Notes: generated by a model not told the origin, from the letters alone. A DNA stretch of 64,000 bases from an uncultured Aquimarina sp. (GCA_947500505.1 CANMSL010000001.1:248001-312000), one strand, 5' to 3'. Counted from the first letter of the stretch, positions 7,964 through 18,093 are shown. A program made the numbers and translations.

Positions 7964-10366
7964 TTATGTTTTAGATGTGAATTCTTTTATGGCTTCTTCC
8001 ATATTATTTGTCTTATTATAAATGGCCATTATGGCCTCGTTTTCTTTGCCGTCGGTTAAATAAGCTGCATACACTTCCTTCGGAACTTCCAGGCGGAAAA
8101 TGTTGCTTTCCTTTCCAATTTTGATGAACATTTCGGTGTACTTGTGTGGACCGGTAAGATTGTTCTTGATGGATTTCAATTGGTTCAGGTCGTGGCTGGA
8201 TAGGTTCAAGCGCTTCACCAGTTCTGAATAACCCTTTTCATTATTCAAACTGTAGATAACCTGCGTGTTTTCAAGAATACTTGCCGATGTGGAATTGTTC
8301 GGCAACTGATTGATGGATTGCAGGATGATACCTATGGCACCGTTCTGTTTCCGAATGGCTTGGTAGTAGAATTCCACACTTTCCAGTACGTTGTCAAACT
8401 TCAATTGCTTGGCGAACTCATCAAAGAGGATGATACCTTTTTCAGCACGGTTCTTCCAAATGGTTCTCTGGATGGCTGACTTTATCAGCTTCAACATTAC
8501 GGACAGGATTTCCTTATTATCCTTGACTTCATCCAGCTCAAAAACGATGAGACGCTTATCCTCGATTTTATAGGTCTGGTCTTCGCTCACTTCGAAAAGG
8601 AAGCTGTATAGACCATCGCCGACATACTCTGACATTACGTGCAAAAAGCTCGTCACATTGAAGTAGTCGGGATGGATTTTTAGGCTCTTCAAAAGATTGT
8701 TTTGATGCCCTTCTATAAAATTGTAGAACCCGTCCAGCGAATGATTTTCCAAGGTGCTGTCGTAGTAGTATCGCAGTATCTTTTTAATGGAAACCGATTG
8801 TGCCTTGGTCACTTTTAAATCTGAAGCAAAAAGCTCAAAAAGGAATACGGATAAGTCTTCCAGCCGTTCCGGTGTCAGGTCGTTTTGGTCGCTGATGTAA
8901 AATGGATTGATGCCCAGATTTTTTCCGCTTTCGTAACGAAGCACGGTGTACTTTTCAGGATAGAGCTTGGCGAATTTGGTATACGAACCACCCAAATCGA
9001 TGATAACCAAGCGGACACCACTTTCAAAATATTGGCGCAGTATGTTGTTGGCGAGAAAGGATTTGCCTTCGCCTGTGGGTGCAAAGATGGCAAAGTTGCG
9101 GGCCTTGATGCGCTTTTTGCGTTCGTCCCAAACATCCTTTAATACCGGAATGTTATGCTCACGGTCATTAAAGATGATTCCGGTTTCATCAGATTTGTAA
9201 TTTGTATTGTTGATAAGCAAACACAAGGCGTGCTTTAAATCTGTAACGTATAAATCGTTGTTTGAAAAGTTGGAAGAGAAACAGCAGTAGCTGTTCAGGA
9301 TGTAATTCTTGCGCTCTTCACCTCTTGGGTAATAAGGAATGATATCCAGTTCTTTGAACTCAGTCTTTATTTTAGAACCTATTTTACTTAGCTCTCGAGC
9401 TTCCTTAGCCCAAAAGATGATATTGAGATGGCCTCTTATAATTCGCGCGTTGTCATCGGCATTGATTTGGTCCAGGATGTGCTGAATTTTACCAAGCACC
9501 ACTTTGTTTTGCGAACCAAAATTGGAACTCTTGTTCAGTTCCTCGATTTTCTTATCAAGCAGTTTTCGCCACTTCTGTTTATCATCGAGATACAGGATTT
9601 GGTTGACGATATGGTTTTCGGTCAACGTGAGACCAAGGCCATCAATGAACCCCTGATGGAATACAAAGTCGTCTGAAGTAAAGCGTTCATTGGTCTTACT
9701 GCTCTGTACGCTTTCGCCAAAGCACAGCTCGCTATTTACCGCAAGGGCATCAAAATAGTTTTCACCAATATTGATGTTGTTCTTGTCAAGAATAATGTCG
9801 GTGTCAAAACCTTCGTTGAAACCATTGAAATAGCCGTTAGTTAGATGTTGGATTTCTTTCGCTTTAAACGGAACAAATTCCATCTTTCGGCTATTATTGA
9901 TAAAGGAAACCGAATCGCTGACCGAACCTATGAAGCTGTTCACGTTGTCATCCAACTTCTGTACGATATCCTTGGAAACCTTTCTGAAGGGATTGACATA
10001 TTTCGGGTTGTTGAGTGTCTTGTTTTTGGTCAGTATAAAGAACAAATAGCACTTGTGTTCCATATACTCACGACCTTTAAAATGGTCGTGGGTGGCTTTT
10101 TCAAGAAATGTGGAATTGGGCAGTTGTTCTGCTGAATAGGATTTCTTCAAGTAGACATCCTGTTTATGGACAACCGTAGCGACTGGAAGCGATTTTAAGG
10201 CTTGAAACCAGGCACCATGAATATCCTCAAAATCCTTTTCTGAAAGCGAATAGATTTCCGGTAGATTCCCCTCATAGCACAAGACCACATTGCCATTATT
10301 GGCAAAAATGATATTGTCTTGAATATCCACTATAGGTCGATATGCCGAAAGGTTAATCTTCTTCAT
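7964..10366 (-). CDS. traG: Conjugation ATPase TraG (VirB4-like)
   Basis: An 800-residue ATPase that powers assembly of, or transport through, the mating channel. The Walker A motif is seen as APTGEGKSF, Walker B as GIILFDEFAKQL, followed by IGIILQSINQLPN with the conserved Gln. The N-terminal MKKINLSAYRPIVDIQDN is the usual start of flavobacterial TraG. ATG at 10366 is chosen over an upstream in-frame start because it gives that conserved N-terminus; it overlaps traF by 14 nt. The membrane-proximal N-terminal domain is at residues 1-380, the RecA-like ATPase domain after it. Confidence 0.93.
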   Translation of the reverse strand: MKKINLSAYRPIVDIQDNIIFANNGNVVLCYEGNLPEIYSLSEKDFEDIHGAWFQALKSLPVATVVHKQDVYLKKSYSAEQLPNSTFLEKATHDHFKGREYMEHKCYLFFILTKNKTLNNPKYVNPFRKVSKDIVQKLDDNVNSFIGSVSDSVSFINNSRKMEFVPFKAKEIQHLTNGYFNGFNEGFDTDIILDKNNINIGENYFDALAVNSELCFGESVQSSKTNERFTSDDFVFHQGFIDGLGLTLTENHIVNQILYLDDKQKWRKLLDKKIEELNKSSNFGSQNKVVLGKIQHILDQINADDNARIIRGHLNIIFWAKEARELSKIGSKIKTEFKELDIIPYYPRGEERKNYILNSYCCFSSNFSNNDLYVTDLKHALCLLINNTNYKSDETGIIFNDREHNIPVLKDVWDERKKRIKARNFAIFAPTGEGKSFLANNILRQYFESGVRLVIIDLGGSYTKFAKLYPEKYTVLRYESGKNLGINPFYISDQNDLTPERLEDLSVFLFELFASDLKVTKAQSVSIKKILRYYYDSTLENHSLDGFYNFIEGHQNNLLKSLKIHPDYFNVTSFLHVMSEYVGDGLYSFLFEVSEDQTYKIEDKRLIVFELDEVKDNKEILSVMLKLIKSAIQRTIWKNRAEKGIILFDEFAKQLKFDNVLESVEFYYQAIRKQNGAIGIILQSINQLPNNSTSASILENTQVIYSLNNEKGYSELVKRLNLSSHDLNQLKSIKNNLTGPHKYTEMFIKIGKESNIFRLEVPKEVYAAYLTDGKENEAIMAIYNKTNNMEEAIKEFTSKT

Positions 10367-10637
10367 AATCAAATCCTGAGTTTCTTTTATTGCTGATACT
10401 TTTAGGGAAGGCATTGGCGGTCTGAAGCAGTTGTGGGTTTTTGGCCATTCGGGTCAGCGCCATAAAGAGTATGGCGTTAAAGACCATTGCGCCGAGAATA
10501 ATCCCAAAGCTGAACGAAAAGATGATAACCAAGAGCGAGGCTACTACCGAGACCATTTGCAAGGCAAACAGGGAAACGGGCAGACCAAAAATCATCGCCC
10601 GCTTCCTGATGTTTCTATAGACCTCAAATCGCTTCAT
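10353..10637 (-). CDS. traF: Conjugation protein TraF (DUF4133)
   Basis: A 94-residue inner-membrane protein with two hydrophobic helices (VSLFALQMVSVVASLLVIIF and GIILGAMVFNAILFMALT) and the KRNIRKRAMIFGLP-like basic start typical of DUF4133/TraF, the VirB3-like component. It overlaps the start of traG by 14 nt and its ATG overlaps or abuts the stop of traE. Short size and order (traE-traF-traG) are as expected for Bacteroidetes elements. Confidence 0.88.
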   Translation of the reverse strand: MKRFEVYRNIRKRAMIFGLPVSLFALQMVSVVASLLVIIFSFSFGIILGAMVFNAILFMALTRMAKNPQLLQTANAFPKSISNKRNSGFDYEED

Positions 10638-10924
10638 TACACCACGATTGAAATGAGGTAAGTGAATATGCCCACGACGGCACCTGCGATGAGCACAAAG
10701 ACCAGCACTCTGGTAATCCCTTTTTTGAGGTCGGCATTTTCCCCAAAGAAATGTCCTGCGTTGAACAGGAAACCAATCAAAAAGATGACCCCAAGAATTA
10801 TCGGGAAGATGGCGCGAATGGTATCTGAAACATCGTTTACCGAGTCTTCTATACCACCGATTTGTGCAAAGGCGGGTGCCGAAATGAGCAACAGCCCAAT
10901 CAACATAAACATTGATTTTTTCAT
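10637..10924 (-). CDS. traE: Conjugation protein TraE (DUF4134)
   Basis: A 95-residue protein with a signal peptide (MFMLIGLLLISAPAFA) and two membrane helices, matching DUF4134/TraE, the VirB2 (pilin)-like component. It is the first gene of the leftward operon; the 177-nt region upstream (10925-11101) is shared with the divergent amidase and must hold the tra promoter, although no perfect TAnnTTTG box was found there. Order traE-F-G-I-J-K-M-N is complete here except for a recognisable small TraL. Confidence 0.88.
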   Translation of the reverse strand: MKKSMFMLIGLLLISAPAFAQIGGIEDSVNDVSDTIRAIFPIILGVIFLIGFLFNAGHFFGENADLKKGITRVLVFVLIAGAVVGIFTYLISIVV

Positions 10925-11101
10925 AACTGTTCGTTTTTAGATGCCTGATGAGGGCGTTGATGAATAATTCTTGCGAAATCTATTGGGAAAAGAGAGTGTG
11001 GATAGAAATTCTCTAAACTTTAACTCGAAATCTTGTTAAACTTTGGAGGATTCTTAAGTATTGAACCAATTCTTTAAAAATTGTGCAGTAAACGTATAAT
11101 T

Positions 11102-11737
11102 ATGGTCCGCTTACTCACTTCGTTAATTCTAATATTTTGGATGTTGCCCGAAACAACTTTAGCTCAAATCGATAACAATGGAAAAACAGTTGTAGTTATT
11201 GACCCTGGCCACGGTGGAAACGATGCTGGTGCCACAGGTATTAATGAGTGTCAAGAAAAAGATTTGGTGCTCAAAATCGCCAAGCAAATTACAAGTATTG
11301 CCGAAAGTCTCTTTGAAAACAAATATGACATCTATCTCACACGATATACCGATACGCTGGTATCATTGCAGCATCGGGCAGAACTTGCTAAGACGGTAAA
11401 GGTCGATATGTTTGTTTCGTTGCATTGCAACCATTCCAATAATATAAACGCCAAAGGCATCGAGGTCTTTGTGCCTTTAAAAGGAGAGCACTTACGTAAA
11501 TCCATACTTCTGGCACACCAGCTTCAAGTTGGGATAAAACAGCATATCGGGTATAAAAGTCGTGGTGTCAAGTTTGCCAACTTTCAGGTACTTCGGGAAA
11601 CGGTGGACTTCTGTCCAACCGTTTTATTAGAATTGGGTTTTTTGTCAAATCAGGACGAGGCGCTGCACCTTACTGAAGAAGAAAATGTCTTGGCGATTGC
11701 GCTTTCTATTTTGAGTGGGTTGAGTACTAAAATGTGA
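11102..11737 (+). CDS. N-acetylmuramoyl-L-alanine amidase (Amidase_3)
   Basis: A 211-residue exported zinc amidase that cleaves the amide bond between muramic acid and the peptide stem. A signal peptide (MVRLLTSLILIFWMLPETTLA) is followed by VVIDPGHGGNDAGATG (first zinc His), FVSLHCNHS (second zinc His) and TVLLELGFLSN (catalytic Glu). The ATG at 11102 is preferred over an upstream TTG because it begins the signal peptide. It faces away from traE across a shared promoter region; a wall-opening enzyme for building the mating channel is a plausible role. No binding repeats or extra domains are present. Confidence 0.88.
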   Translation: MVRLLTSLILIFWMLPETTLAQIDNNGKTVVVIDPGHGGNDAGATGINECQEKDLVLKIAKQITSIAESLFENKYDIYLTRYTDTLVSLQHRAELAKTVKVDMFVSLHCNHSNNINAKGIEVFVPLKGEHLRKSILLAHQLQVGIKQHIGYKSRGVKFANFQVLRETVDFCPTVLLELGFLSNQDEALHLTEEENVLAIALSILSGLSTKM

Positions 11738-11847
11738 TGTTATGAGAGAGTTAGGGATTGAGGTGATAAAATGTATTAAAACTGTACTAATAGTTTGTCT
11801 AACCGCATTCAAAAAATATAAATCGAAAAAATAAGATTAGAAACAAT

Positions 11848-13791
11848 TTACTCGAAATCATAAGTTAAGGTCAATTCGATAAACCTATCTTTTTTTATCA
11901 AGTTGTTATATCGTTTCCTAATTTTTTTAATTTCGGAATTTTGTTCTTTGACATTATCCCTAGTAATGGTATAATGCTCTAAGAAAGCCAAAATATCTGG
12001 ATTATTCGTAAGTGTATGTGCATTTTTAAAGTCGCTTAATTCCAAGATTAATTTTACTTCTTCCCAAAGGTCTGATTTTTTTATAGCCCTGAATTCTTGC
12101 AACCATATCTGACTAAGACTTGCTTCCTCAAAAACACTACGATAAACAATGTAAGTTTCTGGCATATATAATAATTCGTAAAACTCTTCAACATCTTCGC
12201 CAAAAGCTTTTTCAAAAAAACTTCGCCCACTAGCAACAATACCTTTAGATACGTTCAATACTGATTGAATAGCACGGATGAATTTTTTATTCCAATGTTT
12301 ACCAACATATAATCTGTGTTTAGCATCTTCACCGAATAAAGGAATATACTTCATCGGAAATGAAAATATATGCAAGTCCAACTCTTCTGATAATTCAATA
12401 TTTATACGCATTCTTTCGTATAGGTCTTCGGGTTTATCTTTGAAATTGTATAATAAATAATTTGAAAGTTCCTTAATGCCATATTTTGCAGCTAATCTAA
12501 CAGCTTCGATATATTTCTTCTTCATACCTACGTAATCAAAAGCAATCCTGAGTGGACGTATAGGAATCTCACTCATTTTCTTCATAAAATCTTCAGTAAC
12601 ATAACGCGCATCGGTACCTTGATTAAAATCTACATAACGTTGCTTTGGAGCCTTGTCTCTATACTTTTCAAATATTGGGGAAATAAACTCATAGGAATTT
12701 AATAGATTTTCTTCTGTTACTTCTGGTAAATCAAGGAGTGAATACTCGTCTAGGATATCATAGAATTGTTCTGCTACCTTTTTATTTCTCTTTAAACGCT
12801 TTTGCAACAAGTCGTGTAAAAGAAAAAATGCTCTCCTTACATATCCTTTATCATTTTTACCTGAGCGTAGGTTAGTAATTGCAATTTCATACTGGTTTGG
12901 CTTAATGAAAGTTGCTCCCTTATAAAAGCCCATTTCTTTAATTTCATCAATTATTTCACCAAACTTTGGAGATGCGAGAACATTATTATCCATCAGAAGC
13001 AAATGTTGTTGCTCTCCATAAAGCTCTTTTATTTGCTGAAATTTATCAATAGTTTCTACTTTTTCTTTATAGGTGGGCTCTAATATTGGTACAGAACAGA
13101 ATGCACATTTCCTTGTACAACCTTTGGTCATAAAAGTAAAGTAGGCACTTCCGGTAGGGTATCGGTAATCTACTTCATATAGAATAGAATAATCTAAGGG
13201 CAGTTCGTCAATAATAATGTCATTGTCATCAATTACACCGGGTTTATCCAATATACCTTTAAAGGGCTTAATACCTGTTTCGGCTTCTATCTCATCCGTT
13301 AATAATGAGGCCATCACGCCCCCAACCATTAAAGTCTTTTCATCTTTTGCCAAAAGCTTGGCATATTCAATTGTTTCGATGGTTTTTTTCCAATAAAAAG
13401 TAAAAAGTGTAGTCACATAAATTCTATCCCATTTACGATTGTCCAAGTACTTTTTCTTTTTATAGTAATCTGAATAATAAGCAAACCATTCATTCAGTAG
13501 AGGCTGATTTTCATTTTCAGAAGTAAGGTCAAATAAAATATTCTTGCGCTTTGTCTTTATGTAAAACTTGATGTCTTTTTCCTTTTTATACCAACTTACA
13601 TTAGAATCAATATTTGTTATTTTATCTAAACATTCGTTATAGATTTCATTGATAATAAAATCTTTCATTTCACCTTTGTAAAAAGTAACCGAATCACCCA
13701 ACATCTTGTGGTATGATGAAATTTTCATCAACCCTATAGGTGGGTATTTATTTTTATAATTTGGTTCAAGTAATAATATATTTCTTTTCAT
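11848..13791 (-). CDS. Radical SAM protein with B12-binding-like N-terminus
   Basis: A 647-residue protein. The N-terminus (NILLLEPNYKNKYPPIGLMK, then GGVMASLLTDEIE) resembles cobalamin-binding Rossmann domains that precede radical SAM cores. TKGCTRKCAFCSVPI near residue 230 is the CxxxCxxC cluster motif binding the 4Fe-4S/SAM unit, and FNQGTDARYV is a typical core beta strand. The C-terminal 250 residues are helical and unassigned. The substrate is unknown. ATG at 13791 overlaps the preceding stop by one base (TGATG) and is preferred over a GTG at 13800. It is the last of six coupled genes starting with nurA/herA-like genes. Confidence 0.75.
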   Translation of the reverse strand: MKRNILLLEPNYKNKYPPIGLMKISSYHKMLGDSVTFYKGEMKDFIINEIYNECLDKITNIDSNVSWYKKEKDIKFYIKTKRKNILFDLTSENENQPLLNEWFAYYSDYYKKKKYLDNRKWDRIYVTTLFTFYWKKTIETIEYAKLLAKDEKTLMVGGVMASLLTDEIEAETGIKPFKGILDKPGVIDDNDIIIDELPLDYSILYEVDYRYPTGSAYFTFMTKGCTRKCAFCSVPILEPTYKEKVETIDKFQQIKELYGEQQHLLLMDNNVLASPKFGEIIDEIKEMGFYKGATFIKPNQYEIAITNLRSGKNDKGYVRRAFFLLHDLLQKRLKRNKKVAEQFYDILDEYSLLDLPEVTEENLLNSYEFISPIFEKYRDKAPKQRYVDFNQGTDARYVTEDFMKKMSEIPIRPLRIAFDYVGMKKKYIEAVRLAAKYGIKELSNYLLYNFKDKPEDLYERMRINIELSEELDLHIFSFPMKYIPLFGEDAKHRLYVGKHWNKKFIRAIQSVLNVSKGIVASGRSFFEKAFGEDVEEFYELLYMPETYIVYRSVFEEASLSQIWLQEFRAIKKSDLWEEVKLILELSDFKNAHTLTNNPDILAFLEHYTITRDNVKEQNSEIKKIRKRYNNLIKKDRFIELTLTYDFE

Positions 13792-14891
13792 CAATTCCAC
13801 AGTTTTTTAAACGTTTTCGACTCGACAAAGTACTCAACAGGATTAACCTTAACTTCAACCTCGTCTAGTACAGCTTCATTAGAATTAATGAAAGCATCTT
13901 CTTCTATATTAATGAAACGTTCCTTTAAGATTTCTGATAGAGTTTGATAGACTCTTACGTCACCTCCACTCAATTCCTTATGAATGCCAAAGATAGCAAA
14001 ATGAAGAAGTGGTGTTTTTCCAATTCCTTCGTATCTAATTACAGGAAGAATCTTCGGTGTAAAACCACTTGCTTCGTACTTCACCTTCACTAAATGCGAT
14101 ACAAATAATCTAATAATTCGTTCATTCTTTTGAAGTGTTGAAAGTCCGCCCAACTCTGCTATGGCTTTTTTTATTTCTTCACTTTTTGGATTTTGAATAA
14201 AGTCCTGTAACTCCTTTCCGTCATAACTACAATGAACAGTTAAAAAGAGAACGAATTTTTTCGATATAGAACTTATACTTTTTTGGAAATCTAATAATTT
14301 TCCTATGGCTTCAAATTTGAAAGCTTTGACTGTATTTCCTTTCTTATCCACATAAGTAATAGGAGTACTTACCTTATTACAAAAATCAAGGTTATATAGA
14401 GTAATAAATTGCCCCACTCTAAAATCGATGACATTTGGAGAATTGTCGTAACCTCTTAGAACGACCTCTTCCAGATATCCGTCATACACTACATAGTTAT
14501 TTATCTTGTTCTTCCTTTCTAAATCGCGCAAGTAGTTTTCTAATTTCTCTACCTGTCCTCTACTTTGCTCTGGAGAAGAAGCGTGTTTATGGTCTCTGCA
14601 TTGAAATGCTATTACCGAATCTATGTATTCTATCCAATCATTCAAATCTTCTGCTTCTGGTGAAGGAAGACCCATATAAACTAAATTTTGTCCTTCCTTT
14701 TTGGATAAAAATTTAAGTAGGGGTTTATTCCAGCTGTTTCTAATGAGGTTTTTGTGAGGTGTAGTGAAAGTTTCTGGTCTTTTAATTGCTTTTTCAGAAA
14801 TTGATGATTTACCTTTTCCACGTACTCTAGCTAATAAACTCAGGAAAAAGTTCGAAGCCCGATATAAATATTTACTAAAATTATTTGGCAT
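13791..14891 (-). CDS. Unknown protein of the HerA-NurA-GHKL operon
   Basis: A 366-residue protein without a recognised domain. There is a basic, partly hydrophobic N-terminus (KYLYRASNFFLSLLARVRGK) that might be amphipathic rather than a true membrane helix, and a mixed alpha/beta body with segments FQCRDHKHASSPEQSRGQ, FLTVHCSYDGKEL and LHFAIFGIHKELSGGD that could hold conserved polar residues. It is coupled on both sides (2 nt after the second GHKL ATPase, 1-nt overlap with the radical SAM gene). The name of its family, if any, is unknown to me; a partner protein of the ATPases or of the radical SAM enzyme is the simplest inference. Confidence 0.6.
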   Translation of the reverse strand: MPNNFSKYLYRASNFFLSLLARVRGKGKSSISEKAIKRPETFTTPHKNLIRNSWNKPLLKFLSKKEGQNLVYMGLPSPEAEDLNDWIEYIDSVIAFQCRDHKHASSPEQSRGQVEKLENYLRDLERKNKINNYVVYDGYLEEVVLRGYDNSPNVIDFRVGQFITLYNLDFCNKVSTPITYVDKKGNTVKAFKFEAIGKLLDFQKSISSISKKFVLFLTVHCSYDGKELQDFIQNPKSEEIKKAIAELGGLSTLQKNERIIRLFVSHLVKVKYEASGFTPKILPVIRYEGIGKTPLLHFAIFGIHKELSGGDVRVYQTLSEILKERFINIEEDAFINSNEAVLDEVEVKVNPVEYFVESKTFKKLWN

Positions 14892-14893
14892 AA

Positions 14894-16546
14894 CTAATCT
14901 TGCTCATAGCGTTCTTTAAGGTTTAACAACAGTTCTCTGTATTCAGCTATGTTTGATGCGACTCCTTGAACAAAAATTTCATCAATCAATTCGATAATTC
15001 TCACTAGTTCTTCTGAAGGTTCAAATTCAAGGTATTCGAAGACGTTTAAAAGCGATTCAAAGTTTAAGTCGGTTGACTCCCCTTGAATGTTAATCTTTTC
15101 AACCTTCTGGGCTATCTCGGTTTTAGAAGATTCGGACTTTTCTTTTTTACGTTTTTTATTTTTCTCAATTAATGATGTAACCCTTTCTTGTATAGTTTTT
15201 TCGAAGCCTACTATATTGGTTAACAAGTCATTCGCTTTTTGCTCTGAATCATTGTCAAAGCCCTTTCTTTTGATAGCTTTTGTCAAAGTATCATTCAATT
15301 CTTTAACTTTGGTAATATGATTTATTAAAGTTTCTGGGTTGGTTTCATACTCGTTATATGTTCCGATAAGGCTTTTAAATTTATCTGTAATTGAAAAAAG
15401 GTGTTCTCGTGCTTTACTAGTTTCCTGATATTCGTGTCCAGCGTCATCATACTTATCAGCAACTTCTTTTAAAGTATTATAGAACGAATTCCTTAAAGGT
15501 GTAAATTCAATATCGTTTCTTGACGCGTTGGGCAAGATTTTATCATTAACAATAATAACCTCACCAGAGTATCGGTCAAAAAAGGTGTTGCCTCTAGGGA
15601 AGAATTTGACAAGGTTTTCTCTTCGACCTATCGAAAAACCTTGTTTTTTCATAATGAACCCCCTTAGTTCTCGATTTGCTAATTTTCTTCTTTCAGAATT
15701 TAGACAACCCCAAGCTATTCCGAAAAACTCTCCATTCTGTAAAAGTTCAAATTGGGGTTCTAAAGGAATTGATTGATTATGAAAATCCCTGTCTGTATAG
15801 GGACGAAATAGATTTTCAATTTGTGAATTGACCTGTAATGTTAAATCAACAATTTCAAATTTTTGATTCTTCTCGCTGCATATATTATCAATTTTCTCCT
15901 CTATTAAGGAAGCATATGTGAAGTTTTCCCTGTCAAAATGTAAAGGAATAACATTTTGCAGATAAAATTTTACGTCTTCAAAGTCTGAAAGCGAAAAGTA
16001 AAACTCTGGTTCAATTCCAGAAAGCTCGACTCTAGTACCTTTGGAAGGTAATTCTTCATTAGATAACTCTCCGTCTTCCGTTAACTTGATGCAATTTTCT
16101 AGAAGGCTTTGTAAGTCCATAAGTTGCCCACTATCAATAACGCCTTCTAATCTTAAATTTCTTTGCTCGTCTAAGATTGACTTCATATTGCCGAAATCCA
16201 TCTCTAAAAGGTTAGGAATATCCTCAGAACCTCTCGAATAGATGCTCATTTTCTCACATAGATGAAAAGCACTATAAATCCCAATCCCCATAAAACCAAC
16301 ATCTTTTGAAGGATTTTTATCAGAAACACCTACTCTTACCGCTTTTCGAAGAATATCACGATTCATACCGAATCCATTATCTTGTATTACGATAGATTCT
16401 TGACGAACTTTAACCTCCATTTTAGAGGCTTTAGCGTCAATTCCATTTTGAATGTATTCTCTTATGGCATCCTTAGGGTCCGGATACATTCCCTTTGTGA
16501 TAATCGATATTATCTCCGCGCCAATGTCAAACTTCGATAACTTCAT
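14894..16546 (-). CDS. GHKL (HSP90-like) ATPase, second copy
   Basis: A 550-residue protein with an N-terminal GHKL ATP-binding fold: N-box AIREYIQNGIDA, G1 box VIQDNGFGM, and lid/G2 box VGFMGIGIYSAFHLC, as in HSP90, MutL and MORC proteins. A transducer-like domain follows (GFSIGRRENLVKFFPRG, then NDKILPNASRNDIE), and the C-terminal 170 residues are charged and coiled-coil-like (ITKVKELNDTLTKAIKRKG, ERVTSLIEKNKKRKKEKSE). ATP-driven dimer clamp behaviour is inferred from the family. It overlaps the first GHKL gene by 4 nt, so the two ATPases are probably produced together and may form a heterodimer. Confidence 0.82.
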   Translation of the reverse strand: MKLSKFDIGAEIISIITKGMYPDPKDAIREYIQNGIDAKASKMEVKVRQESIVIQDNGFGMNRDILRKAVRVGVSDKNPSKDVGFMGIGIYSAFHLCEKMSIYSRGSEDIPNLLEMDFGNMKSILDEQRNLRLEGVIDSGQLMDLQSLLENCIKLTEDGELSNEELPSKGTRVELSGIEPEFYFSLSDFEDVKFYLQNVIPLHFDRENFTYASLIEEKIDNICSEKNQKFEIVDLTLQVNSQIENLFRPYTDRDFHNQSIPLEPQFELLQNGEFFGIAWGCLNSERRKLANRELRGFIMKKQGFSIGRRENLVKFFPRGNTFFDRYSGEVIIVNDKILPNASRNDIEFTPLRNSFYNTLKEVADKYDDAGHEYQETSKAREHLFSITDKFKSLIGTYNEYETNPETLINHITKVKELNDTLTKAIKRKGFDNDSEQKANDLLTNIVGFEKTIQERVTSLIEKNKKRKKEKSESSKTEIAQKVEKINIQGESTDLNFESLLNVFEYLEFEPSEELVRIIELIDEIFVQGVASNIAEYRELLLNLKERYEQD

Positions 16547-18093
16547 TTAAATTCTTCTTTAATTTTTTCTTTCAGGTTAGCTGCCAAATCAGGTGTCAAA
16601 ACCTTATCTATTACACTAAATACCTTTGATATCAACTTTCTGTCTTTCGAACTTAAACGACTTAACTCGTCAGTTGCGTACTTGGTCTTGCCATTTATAG
16701 GCTTCATTTTAATCAAATTAGCAACTTCAATTTTTTCAGCCGTAATGTTCTTAAATATTCTATTTTTAGGGTCTTCAGAGGTTGTAATTTTATTTGATAG
16801 TTTGTCAAGTTCGCGCTCCGCCTTTTCAGCACTTGTTTTATGTTTTTCAAACTCTAATTCTAGTCTCTCTTTTTCCTTGTCATTTGTAAACCCGGATTTG
16901 TTTGCTTTTTCTTCAAGGTCCTTTTTAAAACTGGCTAATTTTTCAATCTTCTTTGTAGCGCTACGAACCTGTGATGCATAATAGTAAAGTTGGTGTAATT
17001 CATTATGAAGAAGGTATCGAAGCTCTTTTTCAAAATCTTTAAGGATTTCATTTTCTCGGAAGTAGTCTCGTCTTGCATTGGGAATAAGATTTTTATTTAC
17101 CGCAAAGACTTCTCCATAGAAATAATAATTACCTCTAGTTTCTTTGAAAAGTTTTACTAATGTTCGGGCATCTCCGATTTGTATGTTATCTTTTCTAAGT
17201 CTAATACCACGAGCTATATTAATTGAGGGAATTTGCTTTTCGAAATTTGAAATGCCATACCAACCATACGCCAACTTTGTTTTCTTGTTTGATGACTTAA
17301 TTTCAAAGAATTTTAAATCCTTTATTTCGTCTACACGTTTTTTACCATCTCTGTCTGGCTCATATACCGTAGAGGTGTAAGATTTAAAAATTTGGTCGTC
17401 ATTGACTATTATTTGATATTCATCAAGGCTGATATCCCATTCTCTACACTTCTTGTAGATTTTATCAGAAAGTACGAAATGACTTTCGTAGGGAACCGGT
17501 GCTACCATAGATAAGTACTCCCTAACATTAGAGACATCTAAAAGCTCGTTACTCTTAACACCGACCAGATAGACCTTAAAATAATGCTCAGCAGCTTTTT
17601 CTTTTTCGGTTGTAGTTTTTGTTACTCTATCAATCACTTCTACAGCCTCTTCATTTTTACTTCTATCATTGATGATTGAACTAAGTAAGTCTGCGTCCCA
17701 TTTCAGAATGGTTTTTACGGATTCTCCTTTGTAACTTGTTTCGAAAACCAGTTCTTTGCAATAACCAATACCTCCAAGTCTACCGATACCTCTAAATCCC
17801 TTATTAACACCAAGTTTTTTAGAAGACTGAGCTATGTTTTTAAGAACACTTCCAACCTTATCACTTTCTATTCCTGTGGCATTATCTGCTATCAGAATTT
17901 GTTTTTTGGATTTAGAGATACTTATATTAATAAGGCCATCATCTTTTGATTTAAACAGCCCATTCTCTAAAGCAATATCAATTTGGTCTGCTGAATTTTG
18001 GATATACTCGCGGAAAACGAACCTAGCATCCTCATACATACTAAGTGCTAGTGAGTCTATTACATCTTTTCCTATCTTGGTTTTTCTACCCAT
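16543..18093 (-). CDS. GHKL (HSP90-like) ATPase, first copy
   Basis: A 516-residue protein with N-box VFREYIQNSADQID, G1 box LIADNATGI and G2 box KGFRGIGRLGGIGYC, i.e. a complete GHKL nucleotide site. A second domain contains INIARGIRLRKDNIQIGDA and ARRDYFRENEILKDFE, and a long coiled coil follows (residues about 370-440, KKIEKLASFKKDLEEKANKSG). It shares the overall plan of the adjacent ATPase but is clearly diverged from it. The start overlaps the end of the HerA-like gene by 8 nt. In MORC/MutL-type systems such ATPases act as DNA clamps; that role here is inference. Confidence 0.82.
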   Translation of the reverse strand: MGRKTKIGKDVIDSLALSMYEDARFVFREYIQNSADQIDIALENGLFKSKDDGLINISISKSKKQILIADNATGIESDKVGSVLKNIAQSSKKLGVNKGFRGIGRLGGIGYCKELVFETSYKGESVKTILKWDADLLSSIINDRSKNEEAVEVIDRVTKTTTEKEKAAEHYFKVYLVGVKSNELLDVSNVREYLSMVAPVPYESHFVLSDKIYKKCREWDISLDEYQIIVNDDQIFKSYTSTVYEPDRDGKKRVDEIKDLKFFEIKSSNKKTKLAYGWYGISNFEKQIPSINIARGIRLRKDNIQIGDARTLVKLFKETRGNYYFYGEVFAVNKNLIPNARRDYFRENEILKDFEKELRYLLHNELHQLYYYASQVRSATKKIEKLASFKKDLEEKANKSGFTNDKEKERLELEFEKHKTSAEKAERELDKLSNKITTSEDPKNRIFKNITAEKIEVANLIKMKPINGKTKYATDELSRLSSKDRKLISKVFSVIDKVLTPDLAANLKEKIKEEFK

